Shown here piece after piece: positions 8,848 through 20,287 of a stretch of 64,000 bases of DNA (its first letter is position 1; every line of letters begins with the position of its first letter). The stretch covers positions 1 to 64,000 of the forward strand of contig CAVPXC010000018.1 of NCBI GenBank assembly GCA_963709505.1, in the 5' to 3' direction. The DNA is from CAVPXC01 sp963709505 (GTDB lineage: Bacteria; Chloroflexota; Anaerolineae; JAAEKA01). The notes under the pieces were generated by a model. The model searched no databases. It had not been told where the DNA came from and worked only from the letters and a program-made list of their open reading frames with translations. A program made the position numbers and the translations under genes.

Positions 8848-9204
8848 TTACTTCAGTGCGAACACCGTTTTTAGAGCTTCGTCTATCTTGCTCAAGTCTT
8901 GTGCGGTCAGCTCACCTAGCACTGCTACCATCCGATGAGTGTGATCGACGGGCCGGGTCTGCAGACAGTCGGCGAGAGATCTTTTCGACAGGCCGTTGGT
9001 TGGACTGGGTACCAGATCGATGTTGGTCTTGATGCGCCCTTTCTTTTCGTTCCAGGTTGTTATGGGAACGACCTGGATCACCGACAGTCTTTCGTTGAAG
9101 ACATTATTGGTGACGACGACGCAAGGCCGCGTCTTACCGGTTTCTGATCCCACTGTTGGATCGAGGTTCACCTGGATCACCATACCGCGCGTCAAGGTCG
9201 TCAT
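8848..9204 (-). CDS. MazF/PemK-family endoribonuclease toxin
   Basis: A 118-residue protein with the MazF signature start (TRGMVIQVNLDPTVGSETG followed by KTRPCVVVTNN) and a later VPITTW strand. MazF toxins cleave mRNA and are inhibited by the upstream-encoded antitoxin. The ATG at 9204 overlaps the antitoxin TGA (ATGA) and has GAGGG nine bases before it; an ATG at 9213 is also possible. The pair is inserted between focA and fdhA. Confidence 0.88.
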   Translation of the reverse strand: MTTLTRGMVIQVNLDPTVGSETGKTRPCVVVTNNVFNERLSVIQVVPITTWNEKKGRIKTNIDLVPSPTNGLSKRSLADCLQTRPVDHTHRMVAVLGELTAQDLSKIDEALKTVFALK

Positions 9205-9443
9205 TCGGGCCATCCCTCGATAGCTGCTTCTGTTAGTTCCCGAAGTTCGGCATCACCCTGGTAGATTTCTTCATACAGATCGGCGGAGTCCCGCAAGCTC
9301 TGTAGTTCCATCTCTTCTCTAAGTCGCTGCAGAGCGTTGCGAACCATCTCGCTCTTGTCGCGGAATCCATAGGTTTCGTAATGGCTCAGGAACTCGACGA
9401 GTGGCGGCGTCAGGCTGATTTTGGCTTGTTGCATGTCTGGCAT
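9201..9443 (-). CDS. Ribbon-helix-helix-type antitoxin of the MazF-like toxin
   Basis: An 80-residue acidic protein. Residues 6-45 (AKISLTPPLVEFLSHYETYG, then FRDKSEMVRNALQRL) form a predicted beta strand followed by two helices, as in CopG/ParD-like antitoxins. The acidic C-terminus would contact the toxin. Its stop overlaps the toxin start, typical of type II modules in which the antitoxin dimer represses its own promoter. A second ATG three codons inside is possible. Confidence 0.8.
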   Translation of the reverse strand: MPDMQQAKISLTPPLVEFLSHYETYGFRDKSEMVRNALQRLREEMELQSLRDSADLYEEIYQGDAELRELTEAAIEGWPE

Positions 9444-9589
9444 AGTCTCTGTACCTCGAATTGCGACCTAATTCTAAGGTCTAATTATAGGTACTGATCA
9501 AGGGCCGTCAAGTTTGGTCTACGCCGTATCTGTCGATCACGGCACAGGCTGGAGCGATCGGCGAACCCGTCACTCTCATAACCTATCTC

Positions 9590-10510
9590 TCACAAGACGG
9601 CCTTCTGCGGCAACGCAGTCAGTCCCTTGCGGATGTAGATGAACCAGTACACCAGGCCCACCATCACCGCGCCGCCGATGATGTTGCCGATGGTGACGGG
9701 CAGTAGGTTGGCGATAAAGAAGTTAGCCCACGTCAGATTGGCGAAGTCGGCGGGAGTCTTGCCGATAGCTGCCCAGAAGTCCGGCGCCGCGGTGGCCTTG
9801 ACCAGCAGCCCCATCGGGATGAAGTACATGTTGGCCACGCTGTGCTCGAACCCGGCAGCCACGAACGCGCTGATCGGGAAGATGATCGACAGGATCTTGT
9901 CGGTGGTGGTGCGGGCGCTGAAGCAAAGCCACACGGCCAGGCACACCAGGGCGTTGCACATGATGCCCAAGGCGATAGCCTGCACGAACCCCAGGCTGCA
10001 CTTGGTGTTGGCGATGTTGAGGATGTTCAGCCCAACGGCGCCGCTGCTGAACATGTATTGCTTGGTGAAGAGCATGACCACCGCCGTGGCGATCGAGCCG
10101 ACGAAGTTGCCGGCGTAGACGATGCCCCAGTTGCGCAGCACCAGGCCCATGGACAGCCGGCGATCGGCCCAGGCCATCACGATCAGGTTATTGCCGGTGA
10201 ACAGCTCGGCCCCGGCTACCACGACCAGGATCAGGCCCAGGCAGAATGCCAGCCCGCCGACGAGCCGGGAGATGCCATAGGTGAGCTGGCCGGCAGCGCC
10301 GGTGGTCACGGTCGTGGCAAAAATCGCGCCCAGGGCGATGAAGGCGCCGGCCAGCACGGCCAGGGCAAAGGTGTTGCGCCATCCCATCATGGCCTTTTTG
10401 ACGCCCACGTTCTCGGCCTTGACCGCCATTTCGGGCGGAATAAAGGCATCGACGCTGAAAGCAGGGGGAGCAAGCGGCGCAGTGTCTGTTTTGTCTGTGT
10501 TTGTACTCAT
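9590..10510 (-). CDS. focA: Formate/nitrite transporter FocA family channel
   Basis: About 306 residues with six predicted membrane segments and FNT signatures (GAELFTGNNLIVMAWADRR, then FEHSVANMYFIPMGL containing the central pore histidine). FNT proteins are pentameric channels for formate and related anions. Placement between a NuoG-like gene and fdhA supports formate as substrate. ATG at 10510 is chosen, nine bases after GAGGTG; the frame also opens with a GTG at 10522 that overlaps that ribosome-binding site. Confidence 0.93.
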   Translation of the reverse strand: MSTNTDKTDTAPLAPPAFSVDAFIPPEMAVKAENVGVKKAMMGWRNTFALAVLAGAFIALGAIFATTVTTGAAGQLTYGISRLVGGLAFCLGLILVVVAGAELFTGNNLIVMAWADRRLSMGLVLRNWGIVYAGNFVGSIATAVVMLFTKQYMFSSGAVGLNILNIANTKCSLGFVQAIALGIMCNALVCLAVWLCFSARTTTDKILSIIFPISAFVAAGFEHSVANMYFIPMGLLVKATAAPDFWAAIGKTPADFANLTWANFFIANLLPVTIGNIIGGAVMVGLVYWFIYIRKGLTALPQKAVL

Positions 10511-10623
10511 AAATGAAGGCACCTCAGGTTGTTATGGCAGCGTCGCTGCCGTGCGGGACGATCCTGGCGGCGAGGTCTCGGATCGTAACGGTTACCTCGG
10601 GCTAAGAGCAAGCTTCTGGACTG

Positions 10624-11358
10624 TCATCCGGCTGCCAACTGTCTGCGGCGACATGTCGGGCAGAAGCCCCAGACTTGTTCGATGTCCTCGACGTGTTTGC
10701 GCAGGAAGGTCATCGGTTCAGGGGCAAAGGGCTGGCCACATCCCGGACAGGGCTGCAACGGCACAATCGTATTCCAGGTATGCAGCACACGCTGGCCGTC
10801 TACATCTTCTATCCGCACGGCGCCGGTCGGACAAACGGCCGCACACGCTCCACACCCGATGCAGACATCGGACTGGACATGAAAGGGCGTGCCGACCTCA
10901 CGTTCTGAGCCGCGGCCGATGAAGCCCAGCGCCGCCGCGCCCACCAGGTCTCGACAGACGCGCACGCACAGGCCACACAAGATGCACAACTCGTCAGCCT
11001 GTTCGTTGACGGGAAAGCGCGTTGCGGTGACACCCACCTCGGCCGCCAAGGCGCGGATCACCTCCGAACCTGGGCAGCGGGCCAGCAGGAACTCGAGCAT
11101 CATCTTCCGGTGGGCGGCAGCCTTGGGGCCTTTGGTCTCGACTACCATGCCGTCGACGGCCGGATAGGTACAGGCGGCGATTGTTTGCCGTCGAGGGGCA
11201 GTCATTTCTACCAGGCACAGCCGGCAGGCGCCGTACGGGGGCAGGCCCTCCCAGTAGCACAAGGTGGACAACTGCATGCCGGCCTGGCGAATGGCCTGCA
11301 ACACGGTGCTGTTGTCACGCACGCTTAGGATCTGACTGTCAATGGTCACGGTGAGCAT
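10624..11358 (-). CDS. HoxU/NuoG-N-terminal-like iron-sulfur protein
   Basis: A 244-residue protein with an N-terminal [2Fe-2S] domain (CYWEGLPPYGACRLC), an altered central region, and two [4Fe-4S] motifs (CILCGLCVRVC and CIGCGACAAVCPTG). A further C-terminal CPGCGQ/CPTCRRR pair could bind zinc or a cluster. It resembles the electron-transfer part of HoxU and HydA-type subunits and likely links the upstream NuoF-like flavoproteins to FdhA. Its ATG lies one base after the NuoF stop with a GGGAGG site, so it is translationally coupled. Confidence 0.88.
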   Translation of the reverse strand: MLTVTIDSQILSVRDNSTVLQAIRQAGMQLSTLCYWEGLPPYGACRLCLVEMTAPRRQTIAACTYPAVDGMVVETKGPKAAAHRKMMLEFLLARCPGSEVIRALAAEVGVTATRFPVNEQADELCILCGLCVRVCRDLVGAAALGFIGRGSEREVGTPFHVQSDVCIGCGACAAVCPTGAVRIEDVDGQRVLHTWNTIVPLQPCPGCGQPFAPEPMTFLRKHVEDIEQVWGFCPTCRRRQLAAG

Positions 11359-11359
11359 A

Positions 11360-13117
11360 TCATGCCTCCCTCCGGGACGGTTCCCAGTCCGCAGTCATCG
11401 GGCACTTGCCAACGGGACAGCGGTGGTCGACGACGTGGGCTTCGTATTCCTCGCGGAAATAGCGCAGGGTGGTGAGGACCGGGTTGGGCGCGGTCTGGCC
11501 CAGGCCACACAGCGACCCTCCTTTGACCACTTCCCCGACTTCTTCGAGCAGAGCCAGATCGTCCAGGGTGCCCTGGCCGTGGACGATACGGGTCAGAATT
11601 CCATGCAGGTGTTTGGTTCCTTCCCGGCATGCGGTGCACTTGCCACAGGACTCCACCCTTGTGAAGTTCAGAAAATAGCGCGCCACGTCCACCATGCAGG
11701 CGCTTTCGTCCAGCACGACCATCCCGCCTGATCCCATGATCGAGCCGGCAGCCTGCATTTGTTCGTACGTGATGGGCATGTCAAACAAGCGCGCCGGCAA
11801 ACATCCTCCCGATGGTCCGCCCGTCTGCACCGCTTTGATCGCCTTGCCGTCGCCGCCACCCCCACCAATCCCTTCGAGCAGCTCGCGCAAGGTCATCCCG
11901 AGAGGAATCTCGACCAGGCCGGTGTTGGCAATCTGACCCACGAGCGAGAATACCACCGTACCGGTATTGTCTGGTTTGCCCAGGGCGTCGTACCAGCTCG
12001 CACCGCGGGCCAGGATGACCGGCACCGTCGCCCAGCTTTTCACGTTGTTGATGATCGTCGGTTGGCCCCACAACCCGGCGACGGCGGGATAGGACGGCTT
12101 GGAACGCGGCTCGCCTATCCCCCCTTCAATGGAGGTAATCAAAGCCGTCTCTTCACCACAGACAAAAGCGCCGGCGCCTCGCACGACTTTCAACGTAAAG
12201 TCAAAGCCAGAACCAAGGATGTTCTCCCCCAGCAGTCCACACGCCTCAGCTTGAGCGATTGCACCTGCCATCCGCTCGACGGCCAACGGGTATTCGTCGC
12301 GGATGTAGGCATAGCCTTTGCGGGCGCCGATCGCATAGGCGCCGATGATCATGCCCTCGATCACGCTGTGCGGGTCGCTTTCGAGGACAGTGCGATCCAT
12401 GTAGGCACCGGGGTCGCCCTCGTCGCCGTTGCAGATGAGGTATTTCGTCTTTCCATGCGCATCATGGGCTACCTGCCACTTGGGTCCGGTGGGGAAACCG
12501 CCGCCTCCCCGGCCCCTTAAGCCGGAGCGAGTCACCTCGTCGATCACCTGTTGGGGCGCGAACTCGGCCAAAGCGCGAGCCAGACCGTGGTAGCCGCCCC
12601 TGGCAACGTATTCCTCGAGGCTGGTCGGGTCGATAAAGCCACAGTTCCGCAAGATGATCTTGCGCTGGCTGGCGAAAAAGGGCTGCTGGCTGTATGCCGG
12701 CACCCTGGCCAGCTCCGGTGAGCGGGCGAAGCGCTCGACCCGATCCTCCACCAGGGCCTCTTCCTCGTCGATGACCGCCCATGCCGAGTCAACCGGAAGT
12801 GCGCCATGGGCCAGCTTATCCACCAGGGCACGGGCCAACGGCCGGGTCACACGGGTAAAGAGGACCCGTCCAGCGCCGGGCAGGCGTACATCGACGAGTG
12901 GTTCCTGCTGGCAGCATCCAATACAGCCGGTGCTTGTCAGAATCGCATTCAGCCCGCGCTGTTCGATGCGCTGTTGTAGGGTCTCGTAGATGGCGTCGGC
13001 GCCGGAAGCCAGACCGCATGTGGCCATGCCAACCGTGATCTTGAGCCGGTCAGGGTATAGGCTGGCCCGTCCCGCCGTGCCCATGGACTTCAGGTCCGCA
13101 ACCGTTTGGATCCTCAT
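11360..13117 (-). CDS. NuoF/HydB-like NAD(H)-binding flavoprotein (third NuoF of the island)
   Basis: 585 residues. An N-terminal thioredoxin-like [2Fe-2S] domain (GMATCGLASGA, STGCIGCCQQEP) precedes the FMN motif GLRGRGGGGFPTG, the NADH motifs NGDEGDPGAYMDRT and GAGAFVCGEETAL, an SLBB region, and the cluster motif ESCGKCTACREG. It lacks extra C-terminal ferredoxin domains, unlike its two neighbours. Similar subunits serve NAD-linked formate dehydrogenases and bifurcating hydrogenases. It is followed by the Fe-S gene at 11358 and preceded by an inverted repeat. Confidence 0.93.
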   Translation of the reverse strand: MRIQTVADLKSMGTAGRASLYPDRLKITVGMATCGLASGADAIYETLQQRIEQRGLNAILTSTGCIGCCQQEPLVDVRLPGAGRVLFTRVTRPLARALVDKLAHGALPVDSAWAVIDEEEALVEDRVERFARSPELARVPAYSQQPFFASQRKIILRNCGFIDPTSLEEYVARGGYHGLARALAEFAPQQVIDEVTRSGLRGRGGGGFPTGPKWQVAHDAHGKTKYLICNGDEGDPGAYMDRTVLESDPHSVIEGMIIGAYAIGARKGYAYIRDEYPLAVERMAGAIAQAEACGLLGENILGSGFDFTLKVVRGAGAFVCGEETALITSIEGGIGEPRSKPSYPAVAGLWGQPTIINNVKSWATVPVILARGASWYDALGKPDNTGTVVFSLVGQIANTGLVEIPLGMTLRELLEGIGGGGGDGKAIKAVQTGGPSGGCLPARLFDMPITYEQMQAAGSIMGSGGMVVLDESACMVDVARYFLNFTRVESCGKCTACREGTKHLHGILTRIVHGQGTLDDLALLEEVGEVVKGGSLCGLGQTAPNPVLTTLRYFREEYEAHVVDHRCPVGKCPMTADWEPSRREA

Positions 13118-13135
13118 GGTTTTGCTCTTCTGGAT

Positions 13136-13230
13136 GCATTGCGTAGGGGCGGGTCTTGCACCCGCCCGTCCTGGCGTGTGTCAATCGGGTGCGTGTCGAT
13201 CGGGGGCGGGTGCAAGACCTGCCCCTACGC
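13136..13230. repeat. Inverted repeat with the word GTAGGGGCGGGTCTTGCACC
   Basis: GCGTAGGGGCGGGTCTTGCA at 13139 is repeated inverted, ending in TGCCCCTACGC at 13230, with a spacer holding further partial copies. The right arm overlaps the last codons of the upstream gene. The same word occurs at 16798-16904. Confidence 0.85.
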
Positions 13231-16101
13231 ATTTCGGTATATGTCCAGAATCCTGTTCAAGTCCGCCGGAGTGACGCGACCAAAGGTGTCGTTGTCCACG
13301 CGCACCACCGGCGCCAGGGCACATGAGCCAACACAGCGGACCCGTTTCAGGGTGAAGGCCTGGTCATCGGTGGTTTTGTCAGGTGTCAGGCCGAACTCGG
13401 TGGCAACGTAGGCCAGCAACTTCGTCGAGCCTTTGACATAACAGGCCGTGCCTTCGCACACCTGCAATCGATGGCGGCCACACGGCTTGAAGCTGAACAT
13501 GGCGTAGAAGGCTGCCGCGCTATACACCTGGCTGAGCGGCACGCCAAGGTCACTCGCCACCTTTCGTATCTCAGCTTCGGGCAGATAGCCGCAGGCCGCG
13601 TTGACATCGTGCAGTGCGGCCAACACAGCACCGCTATCAGGTTGGTGGTATTGTTGTGATGGAAGCATAGTCACCTCGCCTGGCTTTGCACGCCATTCCG
13701 ACGTTCGTCGAGCAGGGCAAGCAGCTTCTCGACGGCTGCTTTCGGCTCCGAACTCCACATCGTCGGGTTGGACCTGCCAGAGTACTTTGGCAACAGCCTC
13801 CGCTGACAGGCTGACCAGGGCGTCGTGAGCTACGGCCGGGGCAGTTGCTTTGGCCGGAACCAGTTCGTTGCCCTGCTTGAGAACAAGCGCTCCGGTTGGG
13901 CATGCCGCCACACAGGCCGGCACGTCCCGGCCGGGACATAGATCGCATTTCAGGGCCATGACCCTGCCATCGGGTGCGGGCGCTCGGGCAATGACGCCAA
14001 ACGGGCATGCCATGACGCACATGCTGCAAGCAATGCAGTCACGCTCGCCGCCCACGTTTGTCACCGCGCCGTTCTCCGATGCACGGTGCATGGCCTGCGG
14101 AATACAGGCCGCGATGCACGGCGCCGGATCACAGTGGTGGCAGATCGCCGGCATATTTTGGGAACCATCCACTCCGCTGCGCTGCGGGACCATGTCCCGG
14201 AGGGACATGACGCCAGAGGGAGCAGTCGGGATCGTCTCGATGTAAAGGCGAGGATGAGGCGGGGGCAACTCCATCATCGCCGCCAGCAGGCTCTTGCTCC
14301 GGGAGTGCTCGACAACGCAGGCCAATTCGCAGAGCTTGCACGCCGTGCACAGTTCCGGGCGAACCACCAACCGTTTTCTGAAAGCTTTACACCTGCCCGC
14401 CGGGCAGCGTTTTTCCTCGATGTGGATGCGGTATTCCTCTTCAAAATGCTGCAAGGTCGACAGGACAGGCGAGGGAGCCAATTGACCCAGAGCACACAGC
14501 GAGCCGTTCTGCATGTTCTGCGCCAGATAGCGGATTTCGTCCAGGTCCCCTGGTTTCCCGTCGCCCGCCGTGATGCGCTCCAAAATCTCCAACATGCGCG
14601 TGCTGCCGATACGACACGGTGGGCACTTGCCACAGCTTTCATCGCAGATGAATTTCATGAAGAACGTGGCGAACTCCACCATGCAGGTGGTTTGGTCCGT
14701 CACGATCATGCCACCGGAACCCATCACCGCACCGACTGCCCGCAGCGTATCGAAATCCACCGGGGTGTCCAAATAGACCTCTGGCAGACACCCGCCCAGC
14801 GGACCCCCTGTTTGCACTGCCTTGAAGGTCTTGCCATAGGGCATTCCGCCGCCCACATCGTAGATGATCTCGCGCAGCGTGATGCCCATCGGCACCTCGA
14901 TCAGGCCCGTGCGCTGCACCTGGCCGGTCAAGGCGAAGACCGCCGTGCCAGCGCTGCCCGCTGTACCCAGGTTCTTGAACCACTCGGCGCCCAAGCGCAG
15001 GATGCGAGGAACGTAGGCGTAGGTTTTGACGTTGTTGACGTTGCTGGGCTCGCCCCACAGGCCCGAGACAGCCGGATAGGGTGGGCGGGGCCGCGGCTGG
15101 CCGCGTTCCCCCATGATCGACGCCATCAGCGCCGTCTCCTCGCCGCAGACAAAGGCGCCTGCGCCCTCTTTGATGAGAATGTCGAAGTCGAACCCGGACC
15201 CCAGGATGTCTTTACCCAGCAGGCCCAACTCCCTGGCCTGATCGAGGGCGATGCGCAGGTGCTGGATAGCCAGCGGATACTCGGCCCGGCAGTAGATATA
15301 TCCCTCCTGCGCGCCGATGGCGTAGCCGGCGATGATCATGCCCTCGACCAGGGAGTGCGGATCGCCCTCCAGCGTAGAACGGTCCATGAACGCGCCCGGG
15401 TCGCCCTCGTCGGCGTTGCAGATCACAACCTTGGGCCAACTCTGGGTCTTGCGTGCCAGGCCCCATTTGACGCCCGCCGGGAAGCCGCCGCCGCCTCGGC
15501 CCCGCAGCCCGGAGCGGGTTATCTCGTCGATCACCCCCTCAGGTGTCATGCCGGTCAGTGCTTTCTCCAGGGCCACATAGCCATCCAGGGCCAGGTAGTC
15601 GTCACTGGATAAAGGATCGATGAGGCCGCAGTTGCTGAGGACGATGCGCATCTGTTTGGATTGGAAGGGGATACGCTCGTGGGTGCCGGGCTGGACGAAG
15701 CTCAGCGATTGCAGGGTGTGGCCATCGACGTGCATCGCCGTTAGCACGGTCTCGCCCACGATCACAGCCTGATCAAGCGCGACGCCGTCGAAGTAATGGG
15801 CGAAGATCTCCGGCACGTTCTGCCCGATGGCCTGGCCATAGTTGAGTCGCGGGCGGCCCTTTGCCTGCAGCTCCATCATCGGCTCGTAGGAACACATGCC
15901 CACGCAGCCCACCTGGCTGATCACCGCCGACAGGCCGCGGCGCTCCAATTCGGCCTCGATGGCCGCCAACGTATCCTGCGCGCCGGCCGCCAGTCCGCAG
16001 GTACCCATGCCGACCGTAACGGCCAGGCTGGCGTCCAGCTTCTGTTGCCAGCGCTCCCGAGCCCGTTTACGCGTCTGTGCGAGTTGTTGTGGGGTAGTCA
16101 T
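13225..16101 (-). CDS. NuoF-ferredoxin-NuoE fusion protein
   Basis: A 958-residue frame in three parts. Residues 1 to about 590 are NuoF with an N-terminal [2Fe-2S] domain, FMN motif GLRGRGGGGFPAG, NADH motif NADEGDPGAFMDRS and cluster motif ESCGKCPPCR. Residues about 595-770 are a CooF/HydN-like polyferredoxin (CTACKLCELAC, CHHCDPAPC, CIACSMCVMACPFG, CDLCPGRDVPAC). Residues 812-958 are a NuoE-like [2Fe-2S] domain (CEGTAC, RCVGSC). This would bind NAD(H) and carry at least four cubane clusters. An internal ATG at 13668 with its own ribosome-binding site suggests the NuoE part may also be made alone. The start overlaps the nuoE stop (ATGA). Confidence 0.92.
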   Translation of the reverse strand: MTTPQQLAQTRKRARERWQQKLDASLAVTVGMGTCGLAAGAQDTLAAIEAELERRGLSAVISQVGCVGMCSYEPMMELQAKGRPRLNYGQAIGQNVPEIFAHYFDGVALDQAVIVGETVLTAMHVDGHTLQSLSFVQPGTHERIPFQSKQMRIVLSNCGLIDPLSSDDYLALDGYVALEKALTGMTPEGVIDEITRSGLRGRGGGGFPAGVKWGLARKTQSWPKVVICNADEGDPGAFMDRSTLEGDPHSLVEGMIIAGYAIGAQEGYIYCRAEYPLAIQHLRIALDQARELGLLGKDILGSGFDFDILIKEGAGAFVCGEETALMASIMGERGQPRPRPPYPAVSGLWGEPSNVNNVKTYAYVPRILRLGAEWFKNLGTAGSAGTAVFALTGQVQRTGLIEVPMGITLREIIYDVGGGMPYGKTFKAVQTGGPLGGCLPEVYLDTPVDFDTLRAVGAVMGSGGMIVTDQTTCMVEFATFFMKFICDESCGKCPPCRIGSTRMLEILERITAGDGKPGDLDEIRYLAQNMQNGSLCALGQLAPSPVLSTLQHFEEEYRIHIEEKRCPAGRCKAFRKRLVVRPELCTACKLCELACVVEHSRSKSLLAAMMELPPPHPRLYIETIPTAPSGVMSLRDMVPQRSGVDGSQNMPAICHHCDPAPCIAACIPQAMHRASENGAVTNVGGERDCIACSMCVMACPFGVIARAPAPDGRVMALKCDLCPGRDVPACVAACPTGALVLKQGNELVPAKATAPAVAHDALVSLSAEAVAKVLWQVQPDDVEFGAESSRREAACPARRTSEWRAKPGEVTMLPSQQYHQPDSGAVLAALHDVNAACGYLPEAEIRKVASDLGVPLSQVYSAAAFYAMFSFKPCGRHRLQVCEGTACYVKGSTKLLAYVATEFGLTPDKTTDDQAFTLKRVRCVGSCALAPVVRVDNDTFGRVTPADLNRILDIYRNA
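13666..13679 (-). promoter_or_regulatory. Internal ribosome-binding site and ATG for the NuoE-like part
   Basis: GCGAGGTGACT directly precedes an in-frame ATG at 13668-13666, the first codon of the NuoE-like domain (MLPSQQYHQPD). The preceding linker is Arg/Ala-rich and unlike a family domain, so a former stop may have been lost. Confidence 0.55.
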
Positions 16102-16631
16102 GTCGGGTTCCTCGGGTCTAGCTTGAGGTTCTGTATTTCCTCCCGCACGCGTCGCAGCAACATTTCCTGGCGCAAGCGGCCCATGACGTCGCCATCAAGC
16201 ACAGCCACCGGCGCCAACGCGCAGGAACCCATACAGTAGACGATCTCCAGGCTCAACTCGCCATCGGTTGTGGTCTCCCCCGGACTGATGCCAAACTCCT
16301 CTTCGACGGCAGCCCGCACAATGGGCGCTCCCTTGACGTGACAGGCCGTACCATCGCACAGCTTAAGCATATGCCGGCCATGACGCTCCAGGTAGAACTG
16401 GGCATAGAATGTGGCCACGCCATAGACCTTGCTGGTGGACATGCCAAGCCGGTCCGCGATCAGCTCCAGCACTTCTTTCGGCAGATAGCCATAGATCGCC
16501 TGAGCGCCCTGCAGGATCGGAATCAGCGCGCCACGCTGGCCGCGGTAATGCTCGAAGACGTCGTTCACGAGGGAAAGATCGACCGTAGGGATGGACGAGG
16601 ATGGCTGTGCCCCCATGCCGCTCACGCTCAT
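16098..16631 (-). CDS. NuoE/HydC-like [2Fe-2S] thioredoxin-fold subunit
   Basis: A 177-residue NuoE-family protein with an N-terminal helical domain (LSLVNDVFEHYRGQRGALIP) and the cluster ligands in CDGTAC and YCMGSC. It would pass electrons between the NuoF-like flavoproteins and their partners. The frame opens at a GTG (16667), but ATG at 16631 is preferred because GGAGG stands seven bases before it. A sigma70-like promoter lies 67-95 bp upstream, and the stop overlaps the start of the following fusion gene. Confidence 0.9.
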   Translation of the reverse strand: MSVSGMGAQPSSSIPTVDLSLVNDVFEHYRGQRGALIPILQGAQAIYGYLPKEVLELIADRLGMSTSKVYGVATFYAQFYLERHGRHMLKLCDGTACHVKGAPIVRAAVEEEFGISPGETTTDGELSLEIVYCMGSCALAPVAVLDGDVMGRLRQEMLLRRVREEIQNLKLDPRNPT

Positions 16632-16697
16632 GGCTCTGCCTCCTGCTCCGCCATGGAGCTGGTACACGAGCTGTGATAAAACGCACTATCTGCTACA

Positions 16698-16726
16698 ATC
16701 ATACCACCGATTGGCTAGGAGTGCAA
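16698..16726 (-). promoter_or_regulatory. Sigma70-like promoter for the nuoE operon
   Basis: On the minus strand TTGCAC (16726-16721) and TATGAT (16703-16698) are separated by exactly 17 bases. Transcription would start near 16691 and read nuoE and the following genes, so the formate dehydrogenase genes need not depend only on the promoter before 20076. Confidence 0.65.
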
Positions 16727-16797
16727 TATCCTATATTGGGTTCGCGGCATTTTTCACATATCTCGCGTTTGTTGCCAGTAGACAATCAAATCCCGTT

Positions 16798-16901
16798 GTA
16801 GGGGCAGGTCTTGCACCTGCCCACGCTGACGCATGGCGACGCGGCAGGTGCAAGACCAGGGCAGTACAAGACCAGGGCAGGTGCAAGACCTGCCCCTACG
16901 G

Positions 16902-16904
<3 letters not shown>
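16798..16904. repeat. Inverted repeat with the word GTAGGGGCAGGTCTTGCACC
   Basis: GTAGGGGCAGGTCTTGCACC at 16799 and its complement ending at 16903 flank extra copies of GGTGCAAGACCAGGGCA. It belongs to the same family as 13136-13230 and overlaps the 3' end of the NuoF-GltD gene. Confidence 0.85.
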
Positions 16905-20076
<3,172 letters not shown>

Positions 20077-20150
20077 TTGGAGTGCCTCTTACTTATTGAC
20101 TTGGCTGACCGTTCGGGCCGGTCCTTTGTCAGAGTGCTCCGATCGTTTCT

Positions 20151-20199
20151 AGCATATCACGATTTCTCTGCTTATCCATGATAGATGTCATATCGCGCA
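20151..20199 (-). promoter_or_regulatory. Predicted promoter of the NuoF-GltD gene with CRP/FNR-like box
   Basis: CATGA-N6-TCATA at 20177-20192 has the same TGA-N6-TCA core and flanks as the hoxE box (20 of 26 aligned bases identical). A -10-like TATGCT lies at 20156-20151, 33.5 bases from the box centre, against 34.5 in the hoxE promoter. Confidence 0.55.
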
Positions 20200-20249
20200 A
20201 AATTTCACTTTCATCGAAACAGCAAATACACCCAACACACGCAAAGAGA

Positions 20250-20278
20250 TTGCGTTTCTTCCCAGCGTATGGTATCAT
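20250..20278 (+). promoter_or_regulatory. Promoter of the S51 peptidase gene, nearly leaderless
   Basis: TTGCGT (20250-20255) and TATCAT (20273-20278) are 17 bases apart. The expected transcription start (about 20285) is only a few bases from the ATG at 20288 and there is no Shine-Dalgarno sequence, so the mRNA is probably leaderless or nearly so. Confidence 0.6.
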
Positions 20279-20287
20279 CCTTGGGTC

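Noticed and set aside
19..16000. Long plus-strand open frames opposite the redox genes
   Set aside because: They encode Ala/Arg/His-rich sequence with no motifs, have no ribosome-binding sites and lie antisense to strongly conserved enzymes; high GC explains them.
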